From Bacillus_BD sp963787345 (GTDB lineage: Bacteria > Bacillota > Bacilli > Bacillales > Cytobacillaceae): a stretch of 64,000 nucleotides of DNA. The translations under genes were made by a program, and so were the position numbers. The DNA lies in NCBI GenBank assembly GCA_963787345.1, contig CAWBCW010000005.1:248001-312000 (forward strand). The letters are read 5' to 3'. The notes beneath the pieces are model-generated. The model had not been told where the DNA came from, searched no databases, and worked only from the letters and a program-made list of their open reading frames with translations. This document shows positions 56,253 to 64,000 of the stretch, piece by piece; position 1 is the first letter of the stretch; each line of letters starts with the position of its first letter.

Positions 56253-57340
56253 TTCTCATCACCTGCTCTTGGAAGAGTAAAGAATATACTTGTTCCCATC
56301 CCTTCCTCACTTTCTGCCCAGACTGTTCCCCCATGCCCTTCAATAATTTCCTTTACAATGGCCAGTCCGATGCCACTTCCACCCGTTGCTGAGTTCCTTG
56401 AGACATCTCCACGATAAAATTGTTCAAAGATTCGGCTAAGGTTCTCTCTATTAATTCCACTTCCATTATCTGTAATTTGGACCTTTACTTGACCACCATC
56501 ATGAGAAAGATGAACATTGATTTCTGGTTTTTCCTTGTCGGTATACTTTAAACTATTTTGAACGACATTATTAATGACACGATTTAACTGATTTCGATCT
56601 GCCCTTACTTTAAAGCTTTCACCTTCTTTTACATATAAGCCGACCTCTCCCCTTTTTTCTGCTAAATCGAAACGCAACTCTTCAATATAGTCCTGGAAAT
56701 AAGCATGTAAATCCATCGTCTCATTGTAAAAGGGAACTTTATTTAAGCTTAGTTTTGAATAAAGGAAAAGTTCATCGATTAATTGATCCAATTGTGATGC
56801 TTTATTCGCAACCGTATCAATATAACGCTCCATTTTTTCAGGTGTGTTGGCGACCCCATCTCTCATCCCATTCACATACCCTTTAATAGAGGTAATCGGT
56901 GTTTTTAAATCATGGGAAATGCTTGCAATTAGTTCTTTTCGATTCTCTTCATATTGCCGATTCAGATCTTCGGTTTCCTTTAATTTCTTCCGCATAATCT
57001 CAAAGTTTTCTGCTAATTGGCTAATTTCATCTTTCCCTGTGACTTTAATAGAAAAATCAAGGTTTCCTTGGGCAATTTCTTTCGCCCCACTTGCTAATTG
57101 TTGAATCGGCACAATGATACTTTTTGAAACAAAATACGTTAATAAACCATTCGTTACAACAAGGACAATTAATAAACCTACTAAACGTAACGTTAAAAAT
57201 AAGTTTAGATTCTCTCTAAGAGAGCCGTTCAAAGCAACCGTTATGAAATAGACTAGAAGGATATCAATGAGAAGAAAAGAGAGAACAGGAATAATAATCA
57301 TACAGATGTTAGATAACAATAAACGCTTTTTAATCGACAT
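56249..57340 (-). CDS. Sensor histidine kinase (HAMP, HisKA, HATPase)
   Basis: About 363 residues with two N-terminal membrane helices (~10-32, ~48-70) and almost no extracytoplasmic loop. These are followed by HAMP (IIVPIQQLASGAKEIAQGNL), a phosphoacceptor helix SISHDLKTPITSIKGY (His ~residue 146) and the ATP-binding domain NVVQNSLKYT, ITDNGSGI, GGSGIGLAIVKEI. The short periplasmic part suggests that it senses the membrane or acts with a partner protein. ATG 57340 is preferred; an in-frame GTG and ATG further upstream lack good sites. It lies 88 bases after the multicopper oxidase and overlaps the regulator. Confidence 0.92.
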   Translation of the reverse strand: MSIKKRLLLSNICMIIIPVLSFLLIDILLVYFITVALNGSLRENLNLFLTLRLVGLLIVLVVTNGLLTYFVSKSIIVPIQQLASGAKEIAQGNLDFSIKVTGKDEISQLAENFEIMRKKLKETEDLNRQYEENRKELIASISHDLKTPITSIKGYVNGMRDGVANTPEKMERYIDTVANKASQLDQLIDELFLYSKLSLNKVPFYNETMDLHAYFQDYIEELRFDLAEKRGEVGLYVKEGESFKVRADRNQLNRVINNVVQNSLKYTDKEKPEINVHLSHDGGQVKVQITDNGSGINRENLSRIFEQFYRGDVSRNSATGGSGIGLAIVKEIIEGHGGTVWAESEEGMGTSIFFTLPRAGDEK

Positions 57341-57427
57341 ACTTTTCACCGTCCAATTATAGAATTCCTTCCTGTATAGTACCTCTTTATATAAAAAATG
57401 AAAAAGGCCCATAAATTGGGCCTCTCA

Positions 57428-58891
57428 TTAATGATGTTCATGATGTGCTTCATCAGAAAGGTACTCTGGCACACTTTCCTCTGTTCCTGGTTCAACGATG
57501 ACAAATTGCCCCATCATCCCTTGATCCTCATGAAGCAGTAAATGACAATGATACATGAGTGGGTACTTCATACCTGTATACTCTCCGAATTTCACTGCCA
57601 AACGAACGGTTGAACCGGCTGGAATAAAGACCGTATCTTTTCGACCGCTTTCATGTGGTGGGGGTAATTCGCCATCAATATCGATAATCTGAAATGCCGA
57701 ATCATGAATATGAAAGTTGTGATCCCAGCCAAGATTGATAATTTCCCAAATTTCGGTTGTATTGGCCGTAACGACTTCATCAATTCGATTCATATCCATC
57801 TCTTTCCCATTTATCTTTGCTTCTGTCGTCAAAGTAAAGGTTCGAGTCTTTGCGTTTTCCGGTGCTTCAATCGGCTCGTTCGTTGAGATGACATCAGGAA
57901 TTGTCGTTGATTCTTTCAGATCGTCTGCAGCAACGATTTTGATGAATTCAAATTCACCATTATCTATTCCGTTTTCCCCTGCAAAACTACGAAGAATTGT
58001 TTCATCGCCAGGCTCAAAACCGACAATAATCTCTGCTCGCTCCCCAGGACTAAGCATAAGACGGTCTACTTCCACTGGCTCCTGCAATAATCCTGCATCA
58101 TTGGCGATCACTTTGAAACTTCTTCCATCATCAAAGCCAAAATGATAGGCTCTCGCATTTGAACCGTTTAATAGACGAAAACGAATTTCGGTTTCCGTTA
58201 CCTCTAGATAAGGGTCTACCGTTCCGTTTACAAGAATTTGATCACCCATTAAGCCAAAAGGTTCCACATCAAGATTTTCATCGAATTGCCCATCCTCTGT
58301 AAATAACTTGTCTTGAATGACGAGGGGAATATCATTGACCCCATATTGTGAAGGCAATTGACTTGAATCCTCATCATCAATAATAAACATCCCTGCTAAA
58401 CCACGGTAAACATGAAGACCTGTTTTCCCATGGAGATGCGGATGATACCAAGTCGTGGCAGCTGGCTGGTTGATGGTCCAATGGGGGGACCACGTCTCTC
58501 CTGCTTCGATCATTTGGTGAGGTCCGCCATCCATTTCTGCCGGAAGGTGCATCCCATGCCAATGCAGAGTTGAAGTCTCTCCTAAATCATTGATGACATC
58601 AAAGGATACTTGGTCCCCTTTCGAAACTCGTATCGTAGGTCCAAGATAAGACCCGTTAATTCCCCATGTATTCGTTTGTTTTCCCGGGAAAAATTCAGTT
58701 GTTCCTTTTTGCATCGTTAAAGTAAAGTTCTTTGTTCCATCCTCATCGATTGTCGGTTCGAGAAGAGGCGGAATATTGAGCGGATTCTCAAATTGTAATT
58801 CCCCTGTAGTTGATGGCGTATCTGAACCACAACCAACTAAACCGATCGTTATAATCATTACTAATAGTACAAAATATTTCTTAACATTCAA
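57428..58891 (-). CDS. Multicopper oxidase lipoprotein
   Basis: A 487-residue extracytoplasmic cupredoxin oxidase. The N terminus is a lipoprotein signal with lipobox LVGC (Cys ~residue 21). All copper sites are visible: HWHGMHLPAEMDGGPHQM (type 2/3), WYHPHLHGKT, HNFHIHDSAFQI and the blue-copper motif YHCHLLLHEDQGMMGQF with the axial Met. The C terminus is His-rich (EAHHEHH). It would oxidise Cu(I), Mn(II), phenols or metal complexes outside the cell, like CueO-type enzymes. It heads the minus-strand operon with a sensor kinase and regulator, which suggests copper- or redox-responsive control. Confidence 0.93.
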   Translation of the reverse strand: MNVKKYFVLLVMIITIGLVGCGSDTPSTTGELQFENPLNIPPLLEPTIDEDGTKNFTLTMQKGTTEFFPGKQTNTWGINGSYLGPTIRVSKGDQVSFDVINDLGETSTLHWHGMHLPAEMDGGPHQMIEAGETWSPHWTINQPAATTWYHPHLHGKTGLHVYRGLAGMFIIDDEDSSQLPSQYGVNDIPLVIQDKLFTEDGQFDENLDVEPFGLMGDQILVNGTVDPYLEVTETEIRFRLLNGSNARAYHFGFDDGRSFKVIANDAGLLQEPVEVDRLMLSPGERAEIIVGFEPGDETILRSFAGENGIDNGEFEFIKIVAADDLKESTTIPDVISTNEPIEAPENAKTRTFTLTTEAKINGKEMDMNRIDEVVTANTTEIWEIINLGWDHNFHIHDSAFQIIDIDGELPPPHESGRKDTVFIPAGSTVRLAVKFGEYTGMKYPLMYHCHLLLHEDQGMMGQFVIVEPGTEESVPEYLSDEAHHEHH

Positions 58892-59283
58892 TTTCCTATC
58901 TCCCTTTCATTCTATCTCTTGATAACTTCATCCTACATCAATGGCCTAAAAATCCTCTTAACTAATTCTTAAATTTTTCTTAAATGAAACAGAGGACGGT
59001 TCCTTTCGTTGTGCCCCTCACTTTTCACTATATTAATAGAATAACAGTAATCCTTTTAAAAGTTAAACAAGAGCTAAAACGGGTGCACGATTTCCTACTG
59101 ATCACTATCATGGATGAAGTGACGGAATCGTCCCCCTCTGTTTCAGAAATTAAGATCAGTTCCTCGCTGCGTCAATATTTTAACAGACTCAGAACTGACC
59201 CCATAATTTATGTATATCATCTATGAAACACAAGAACTCTCGTTTTCCAATATAGGTTATTGGAATCGCTTTCATTTCTCTAC
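58892..59283. repeat. Intergenic region with inverted GAAACAGAGG repeats
   Basis: No gene is supported. TGAAACAGAGGACGGTTCC at ~58984-59002 and the near complement GGAATCGTCCCCCTCTGTTTCA at ~59126-59147 face each other about 120 bases apart. The bounded segment is about 163 bases long, MITE-like in layout. The multicopper oxidase promoter must lie between 58892 and 58980. Confidence 0.45.
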
Positions 59284-60081
59284 TTACACAAATTTAATGG
59301 TGTCTCCTCTCCTAATGCGGCCTTCTTGAATGACTTTAGCATAGACACCGATTGCACCACTATTTTGTTTTACGGCAGTGCGCAGTACATTCGTATCCTT
59401 TGGAAGATCACTTTGTGGCAAGGTTGTCATAATACATCGGACAGTTGGCTGTTCAATTTCTAGAATCATTTCTTCTCCAATGCGAATCCGCTTTCCAACC
59501 CATTCATTTTCAATAAATCCTTTAGCCTCTGGGACATCCACAACAATATTCGGTCTGAAGCGTCGTACTTCAATTCGACTTTCAGGTGTTAACGTTCGAA
59601 GTTGATTGATCGTAGCAGTTGTTATAAGATGAACCATCGCTGCATCAAAAAAAGTTCCATTTGGTGTCGTGCAAGAAACAACCGAATCTTTGTTTTTCAT
59701 CACATCCAAATCCGGAATATATTCTTCAAATTGGATGTCGCTTGATGAAGGTGTCACTAAATTTACAGATCGATTAAAACTAGAAGAAAGTCTTTCATTT
59801 ATATCTTCCTCATTGCTTATTCCCATGGATCCATCTGGAAAAGTAATTCGAATGTCCGTCATTTGTTCAGGGTCTACAAATGAAGCACGATAATCAAACA
59901 TATTCGGCCATTTTTTCGGATTTTTGGCATTAGCAAGTTTTCCTGTTGTTGTATCAACGAGGGCATATGCACGGTCTCCGAGCAATCCTTTTAATGTGAC
60001 ATCACATGCATTCATCTCTTCCCCCATCATCGACTTGACAGGATACCGCCAAATTGAAACTACTTTTGAGTTTGCCATCAT
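59284..60081 (-). CDS. MOSC domain protein
   Basis: About 265 residues: an N-terminal MOSC beta-barrel (VVSIWRYPVKSMMGEEMNA, GLLGDRAYALVDTTTGK) and a C-terminal MOSC domain (VHLITTATINQLRTL, RRFRPNIVVDVP, GEEMILEIEQPTVRCIMTT with the conserved Cys ~residue 217). Proteins of this class bind molybdenum cofactor and use the Cys for sulfur or metal ligation; members include N-hydroxylated-compound reductases (mARC/YcbX type). The start is one of three tandem ATGs behind AAAGGAG; the middle one is used. It may share cofactor supply with the formate dehydrogenase system. Confidence 0.88.
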   Translation of the reverse strand: MMANSKVVSIWRYPVKSMMGEEMNACDVTLKGLLGDRAYALVDTTTGKLANAKNPKKWPNMFDYRASFVDPEQMTDIRITFPDGSMGISNEEDINERLSSSFNRSVNLVTPSSSDIQFEEYIPDLDVMKNKDSVVSCTTPNGTFFDAAMVHLITTATINQLRTLTPESRIEVRRFRPNIVVDVPEAKGFIENEWVGKRIRIGEEMILEIEQPTVRCIMTTLPQSDLPKDTNVLRTAVKQNSGAIGVYAKVIQEGRIRRGDTIKFV

Positions 60082-60084
60082 CAT

Positions 60085-60412
60085 GCACTCCTTTATCCAT
60101 TAAAATGTTCTATATTGAAACTATAACATTATTCCAGAAAAACATTGAATTGATTTAAAATTGTTTTCCTGACTTTTCCCATTTGGATCGAATAAGGTAC
60201 TTCTTTAAATCATTAAGCAAAAACTTAAACGAGCATGCGTTATTAACTGATCAATGCCATTTACGAAACACCGAAGATGCCTCCTCTGTTTCGAAGCCGA
60301 ATGCATGTGAACCGTTCATTTTTTCTTTCATAATCGAGGTTGCTTTGTAAAGGATATATAATATGAAATTTTTAAAGTTTCTAGCTTACACATCATAAGG
60401 GGGATTCACAGG
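60085..60412. other. Divergent intergenic region, MOSC / Old Yellow Enzyme
   Basis: This 328-base gap has no coding frame. It contains a further copy of the dispersed motif (CCTCTGTTTCG near 60280, GAAACACCGAAGATG just before it) and AT-rich promoter sequence on both sides. The ribosome site AAGGGGGATTC for the plus-strand gene lies at ~60398. Confidence 0.45.
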
Positions 60413-61555
60413 ATGAATTCAAACAATCAATTAATGCTATCACCTTTTACCCTTCCCAATGGAGTAGAATTAAAAAATCGAATCGTAATGGCACCAATGA
60501 CCAACTTCTCATCCAATCCGGATGGAACTGTTTCAGATTCAGAGATCAGCTATTATGCACGTCGGTCAAGCGGAGTCAGTATGGTGATTACCGCTTGTAC
60601 CTATGTCACCCCAAACGGACAAGGCTTTCCTGGCGAGTTCGCAGGTGATCATGATGATATGATCCCTAGCTTAAAACAGTTAGCAACGGCCATTAAAGAA
60701 CAAGGGGCTAAAGCGATATTGCAAATCTTTCATGGCGGAAGAATGTGTCCACCCCATTTAGTGCCAAATGGAGAGATTGTTAGTGCAAGTGATGTACCCG
60801 CAGAAAAAAGCGAGGATTCAACGAAAGAATCAGAAATCAAACCGAGAGCACTAAGCGAATCAGAAGTGGAAGAAATGATTCACGCTTTCGGAGAAACGAC
60901 ACGACGTGCAATTGAAGCAGGCTACGACGGAGTTGAAATTCACGGAGCAAATGGATATTTAATTCAGCAATTCTTCTCTCCCCATTCAAATCAGCGCGAA
61001 GATCGATTTGGCGGTAGTTTGGAAAAACGAATGACCTTTCCACTTGCCATTGTCACTGAAGTTAAAAAGGTGGTAAAGAAACACACAACCTCACCATTTA
61101 TCGTCGGATATCGATTTTCCCCAGAGGAACCGGAGACTCCTGGGATTACGATGGGAGATACACTCAAACTAGTGGATAGGTTAGCAGACAAAGGTCTAGA
61201 TTACTTGCATGTTTCATTATCCGATTTCTTTTCAAAACCTAGAAGAGGAGTGGAAGATCTTAATAAAACGCGAATCCACTATTTACTTGAAACCATCCAG
61301 AGTCGTGTGCCATTGATTGGCGTCGGTTCCATTTACACCGCCGACGATGCTCGTAAAGCCTTTGAAACAGGTGTTCCATTATTGGCGCTGGGCCGGGAAA
61401 TCATTATAGATCCGGATTGGGTTCAAAAAGTAGCAGAGGAAAAAGAAAACGAGATCGTTACAGAACTCAACAAACAAAAACAAAAAGAACTAGTCATTCC
61501 CGATCCACTATGGAATGCCATCATTCACTCACCCGATTGGTTCCCTGGTGTTTAA
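60413..61555 (+). CDS. NADH:flavin oxidoreductase (Old Yellow Enzyme family)
   Basis: A 380-residue FMN enzyme with a single TIM-barrel domain. It shows SPFTLPNGVELKNRIVMAPMTNF, LQIFHGGRMCPP, IEAGYDGVEIHGANGYLIQQFFSP (His/Asn substrate pair, in parts), REDRFGGSLEKRMTFPLAIV and GVGSIYTADDARKAFETG. It lacks the C-terminal FeS/FAD domains of the 2,4-dienoyl-CoA reductase subgroup. Such enzymes reduce activated C=C bonds of enones and nitro compounds with NAD(P)H. AAGGGGGA precedes ATG 60413. It is monocistronic. Confidence 0.92.
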   Translation: MNSNNQLMLSPFTLPNGVELKNRIVMAPMTNFSSNPDGTVSDSEISYYARRSSGVSMVITACTYVTPNGQGFPGEFAGDHDDMIPSLKQLATAIKEQGAKAILQIFHGGRMCPPHLVPNGEIVSASDVPAEKSEDSTKESEIKPRALSESEVEEMIHAFGETTRRAIEAGYDGVEIHGANGYLIQQFFSPHSNQREDRFGGSLEKRMTFPLAIVTEVKKVVKKHTTSPFIVGYRFSPEEPETPGITMGDTLKLVDRLADKGLDYLHVSLSDFFSKPRRGVEDLNKTRIHYLLETIQSRVPLIGVGSIYTADDARKAFETGVPLLALGREIIIDPDWVQKVAEEKENEIVTELNKQKQKELVIPDPLWNAIIHSPDWFPGV

Positions 61556-61948
61556 GGTTTGGGTAAAAGAGAAACAAAACTAAGTAGTTTTCTATAATCG
61601 TTCACAACCTTCTATATAAGGACGAAAAGTTGGTTTGGGATGATAGAAAACTCTCCATATCTATTTTAAAAATATCGCACTGCAGCCCCTTGTCTTATGT
61701 TGTTAACGATCACTAACTAGATTTGGACATGATAGACGAAATGCGTTTTACGCGAAAAACGGTACATCAAACGGTGGATCACCTGCTCAATGTGCCGTTT
61801 TTGTTTTTTGTACTCTAAGTATGCAGATCAAATAAAAATAGAAATTCCGTCATGGAAATTTTTCCATTCTTGCTTCAGTAAGCAAAGGAGTTCATGTACA
61901 CTAAAATATAGAAGAAAAGCAGATAACATTCGGAAATGGGGTTTAGGG
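61556..61948. other. Intergenic region with terminator before the ABC operon
   Basis: About 390 bases without a supported gene. It contains the hairpin at 61755-61802 and the leader of the ABC gene. The ABC reading frame is open back to 61790, but that part overlaps the hairpin and lacks protein-like character. Confidence 0.5.
61755..61802 (+). terminator. Terminator-like hairpin
   Basis: AAAAACGGTACAT pairs with ATGTGCCGTTTTT around a 22-base loop, followed by GTTTTTTG. It lies about 200 bases after the oxidoreductase stop. Confidence 0.65.
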
Positions 61949-62728
61949 ATGGAAAATATCATAGTAGAAATTAATGATTTAAAAAAGAGTTATGGTCCAA
62001 AGTCCGTCTTAAATGGAGTTTCGCTACAAGTGAAAAAAGGCGAAATCATTGGCTATATTGGACCAAATGGTGCCGGAAAGAGTACGACTGTTAAAATTAT
62101 GCTTGGCATTGAAGACGATTATTCTGGTGAGATCAAAATCTTCGGTCATAATATTTCGGATGGAAACATTGATTATAAACGAAAAATTGGGTATGTTCCT
62201 GAAATCGCTGAAGTGTACGACAATTTAACCGGTCAAGAATATTTAACCTTTATTGGCGAATTGTATGGTCTCGATCTTGACCTCGCAGATTATAAAGCTA
62301 AAAGTCTAATGGAATTATTCGGGGTAGGTGAAGTCTATGAATCTCGAATTGCCTCTTACTCAAAAGGAATGCGTCAAAAGCTATTAATTATCTCAAGTTT
62401 ATTACATAACCCAGAGCTTTTATTCTTTGATGAACCGATCAATGGATTGGATGCAAACAGCGTGATGATTTTCAAAGAAATCATGACACAACTTGCCGAA
62501 CAAGGAAAAACAATTTTCTACTCTTCACATATTATGGACGTGGTCGAAAAAATAAGCAGCCGCATCATTCTCCTCCATGACGGGAAGATTGCCGCAGATG
62601 GGACATTTGAAGAGTTAAAAGTACAAAATACAAAGGGGTCACTGGAACAAATTTTCAACCAACTGACAGGATTTAACGAACATAAAGAACTGGGTGAACG
62701 ATTTGTATCGGTTGTAAAGGAGGTGTAA
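61949..62728 (+). CDS. ABC transporter ATP-binding protein
   Basis: A 259-residue nucleotide-binding subunit with Walker A GPNGAGKSTT (~residues 38-47), a Q-loop region (GYVPEIAEVYDNLTGQE), signature SYSKGMRQKLLIISSLL in a weak LSGGQ form, Walker B LLFFDEPINGLD and the switch His in YSSHIMD. It is cytoplasmic, of the exporter type (Nod/CcmA-like DRA group). ATG 61949 has only a short GGG site, but the frame begins normally there (IVEINDLKKSYG). The permease gene follows after 2 bases. Confidence 0.9.
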   Translation: MENIIVEINDLKKSYGPKSVLNGVSLQVKKGEIIGYIGPNGAGKSTTVKIMLGIEDDYSGEIKIFGHNISDGNIDYKRKIGYVPEIAEVYDNLTGQEYLTFIGELYGLDLDLADYKAKSLMELFGVGEVYESRIASYSKGMRQKLLIISSLLHNPELLFFDEPINGLDANSVMIFKEIMTQLAEQGKTIFYSSHIMDVVEKISSRIILLHDGKIAADGTFEELKVQNTKGSLEQIFNQLTGFNEHKELGERFVSVVKEV

Positions 62729-62730
62729 GC

Positions 62731-64000
62731 ATGCAGGACTATCGCACACTGAAACTATTAGATCGTTTTGAGCAAGTTTTTAGAGGCGTTGGCGTAGATT
62801 ACAAGATCATGAGAAGGATTTTACAAGTGAAGTTAACGATGGATGGCCGGCGTACGCCAACGATTTTCTCACAAAACGCGCAGAAAAAAGGCCAGGAACC
62901 TAAAAATCAATATATCAAGTCTTTATGGATTTACGTGCTATTTGGCCTGTTTATGTTGCCATTTATTCTTATGGGCGACAATTATCTGTTTCAAATGAGT
63001 CTTTTCTTTGGGATCTTCACCTTTTTTGTTATGACCTCCATGATCGCCGATTTTTCTTCGGTTTTACTAGACATCCGTGATCGTAACATCCTATTTCCAA
63101 AGCCAGTTGATCGAAAAACAATTGGCATGGCGAAAGTCGTACATGTTGTCATCTATTTGTCTTACCTTACGATCGCCCTTGTCAGTATCCCTTTGATTGT
63201 TGGACTTTTCAAAAATGGTTTCTTATTTTTCCTCGTATCAATCGTAAATATCATTCTCATAGATGTGTTAGTCATAGGATTAACCGTTCTTATCTATTTC
63301 CTATTTTTACGATTCTTTGACGGAGAAAAATTAAAAGATCTGATTAATTATGTCCAAATTGGGTTGTCACTTATGATTATGGTTGGCTATCAATTGCTTA
63401 TTCGCTCGTTTCAGTTTATTGACTTAACCGTTTCACTCCAACCAAAATGGTGGCAAACGTTTATTTTTCCAATGTGGTATGGAGCAAATATGGAGATGGT
63501 CATGAATGGCGACTTTCAATCCTATTACCTATTCTTTTCAGCTTTAGGAGTCCTAGTTCCTCTCCTATCGATTTGGATTTACATGAAATATAATCATGTA
63601 TTTGAACAAAACCTGCAAAAGCTCACCTATCATGGAAAAGCAAAGGAAAAGAAAAATCGTAAGCTCAATTATTTATTCCTTAAAGGGATTTGCCGCTCAA
63701 ACGAAGAAAGAGCCTTTTTCCGCTTTGCGGGTTCGATGATGAAGAATGAACGAGATTTTAAATTAAAAGTTTATCCCTCTTTAGGTTTTTCAATCGTGAT
63801 GCCTTTTATTTTTATCTTGAATGGTTTTGAAACTAGTCTCGACCATCTAGCCACGAGCAAATCCTATATATCTATTTACTTTAGTTTAATTATCATCCCG
63901 CCTATTATGATTCTCCTGAAATTTTCAGGAAAATATAAGGGAGCGTGGATTTACAGGGTTGCTCCGATCCATCAACTTAGACCGATGTTTAGCGGTACGA
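62731..64000 (+). CDS. ABC transporter permease, C-terminally cut by window end
   Basis: ATG 62731, behind AAAGGAGGTG, opens a frame with no stop for at least 423 codons to the window edge. It begins MQDYRTLKLLDRFEQVFRGV, then shows helices such as SLWIYVLFGLFMLPFILMG and IIPPIMILLKF, with a large soluble loop after ~residue 285 (QNLQKLTYHGKAKEKKNRKL). It is the membrane partner of the adjacent ATPase; the pair looks like an exporter of unknown substrate. Confidence 0.88.
   Translation, partial: MQDYRTLKLLDRFEQVFRGVGVDYKIMRRILQVKLTMDGRRTPTIFSQNAQKKGQEPKNQYIKSLWIYVLFGLFMLPFILMGDNYLFQMSLFFGIFTFFVMTSMIADFSSVLLDIRDRNILFPKPVDRKTIGMAKVVHVVIYLSYLTIALVSIPLIVGLFKNGFLFFLVSIVNIILIDVLVIGLTVLIYFLFLRFFDGEKLKDLINYVQIGLSLMIMVGYQLLIRSFQFIDLTVSLQPKWWQTFIFPMWYGANMEMVMNGDFQSYYLFFSALGVLVPLLSIWIYMKYNHVFEQNLQKLTYHGKAKEKKNRKLNYLFLKGICRSNEERAFFRFAGSMMKNERDFKLKVYPSLGFSIVMPFIFILNGFETSLDHLATSKSYISIYFSLIIIPPIMILLKFSGKYKGAWIYRVAPIHQLRPMFSGT

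Noticed and set aside
58984..59147. Inverted repeats as a complete insertion sequence
   Set aside because: The bounded segment has no transposase frame and no visible target duplication, so only a repeat is reported.
1..64000. rRNA, tRNA, prophage or antiphage defence island
   Set aside because: No rRNA or tRNA sequence was recognised. The holin-like proteins are isolated, and no restriction, toxin-antitoxin or CRISPR-Cas genes were recognised apart from the tnpB relic.

Overview
The window looks like chromosome of a spore-forming, low-GC Gram-positive of the Bacillaceae. The evidence is a GerA/GerC/GerB spore-germination operon, a YjcZ-type sporulation peptide, HelD, strong AGGAGG-type ribosome binding sites with frequent GTG/TTG starts, a SAM (S-box) riboswitch and a yrhE-yrhD-yrhF-like formate dehydrogenase cluster. 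No rRNA, tRNA or CRISPR array was recognised. Identifications come from motif and family recognition by eye; no database search was run.

Layout. 0-5 kb: a very large P-type cation ATPase with a degenerate N-terminal half, followed by two small proteins. 5-12 kb: VOC and SnoaL-like proteins, then the formate dehydrogenase operon with fdhD. 12-16 kb: a badly frame-broken ketoacyl synthase and a PAS-GGDEF-EAL protein. 16-25 kb: small membrane proteins, a DinB protein, an IS605-type 3'-end relic, a SAM riboswitch in front of an MsrA-like protein lacking the catalytic Cys, an MFS exporter with an M20 amidohydrolase, and an amino-acid permease. 25-41 kb: an MFS transporter, a sigma-54 activator with a PrpR-type sensor domain, and two minus-strand catabolic operons. 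41-46 kb: GyrI-like and WGR proteins, HelD, YjcZ. 46-52 kb: a ger operon in gerKA-KC-KB order, then an ilvD remnant truncated at both ends and abutting a 5'-truncated tnpB. 52-60 kb: small membrane proteins, DUF421, and a multicopper oxidase-kinase-regulator operon. 60-64 kb: MOSC, Old Yellow Enzyme and an ABC exporter running off the end.

The most coherent system lies between 27 and 41 kb. Both catabolic operons begin with nearly identical sigma-54 promoters (TTGGCACG-N4-TTGCA at 36.26 and 40.53 kb). Each promoter has upstream clusters of GTTTCA hexamers, including GTTTCA-N2-GTTTCA pairs. The sigma-54 activator at 27.2 kb is the obvious candidate to drive both. The operons encode a TctABC-type tripartite carboxylate transporter, a CaiB/BaiF CoA-transferase, two enoyl-CoA hydratases, an acyl-CoA dehydrogenase, a thiolase, a 3-hydroxyacyl-CoA dehydrogenase, a flavin reductase and a quinone oxidoreductase. 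Together they would import an organic acid, activate it to a CoA ester and shorten it by beta-oxidation. The substrate is unknown.

A caution applies throughout. About twenty single-base frame breaks fall in otherwise well-conserved genes, often in short homopolymers. Many may be sequence errors rather than true mutations. The ketoacyl synthase, the 25.2-kb coding relic and ilvD look more like genuine decay.
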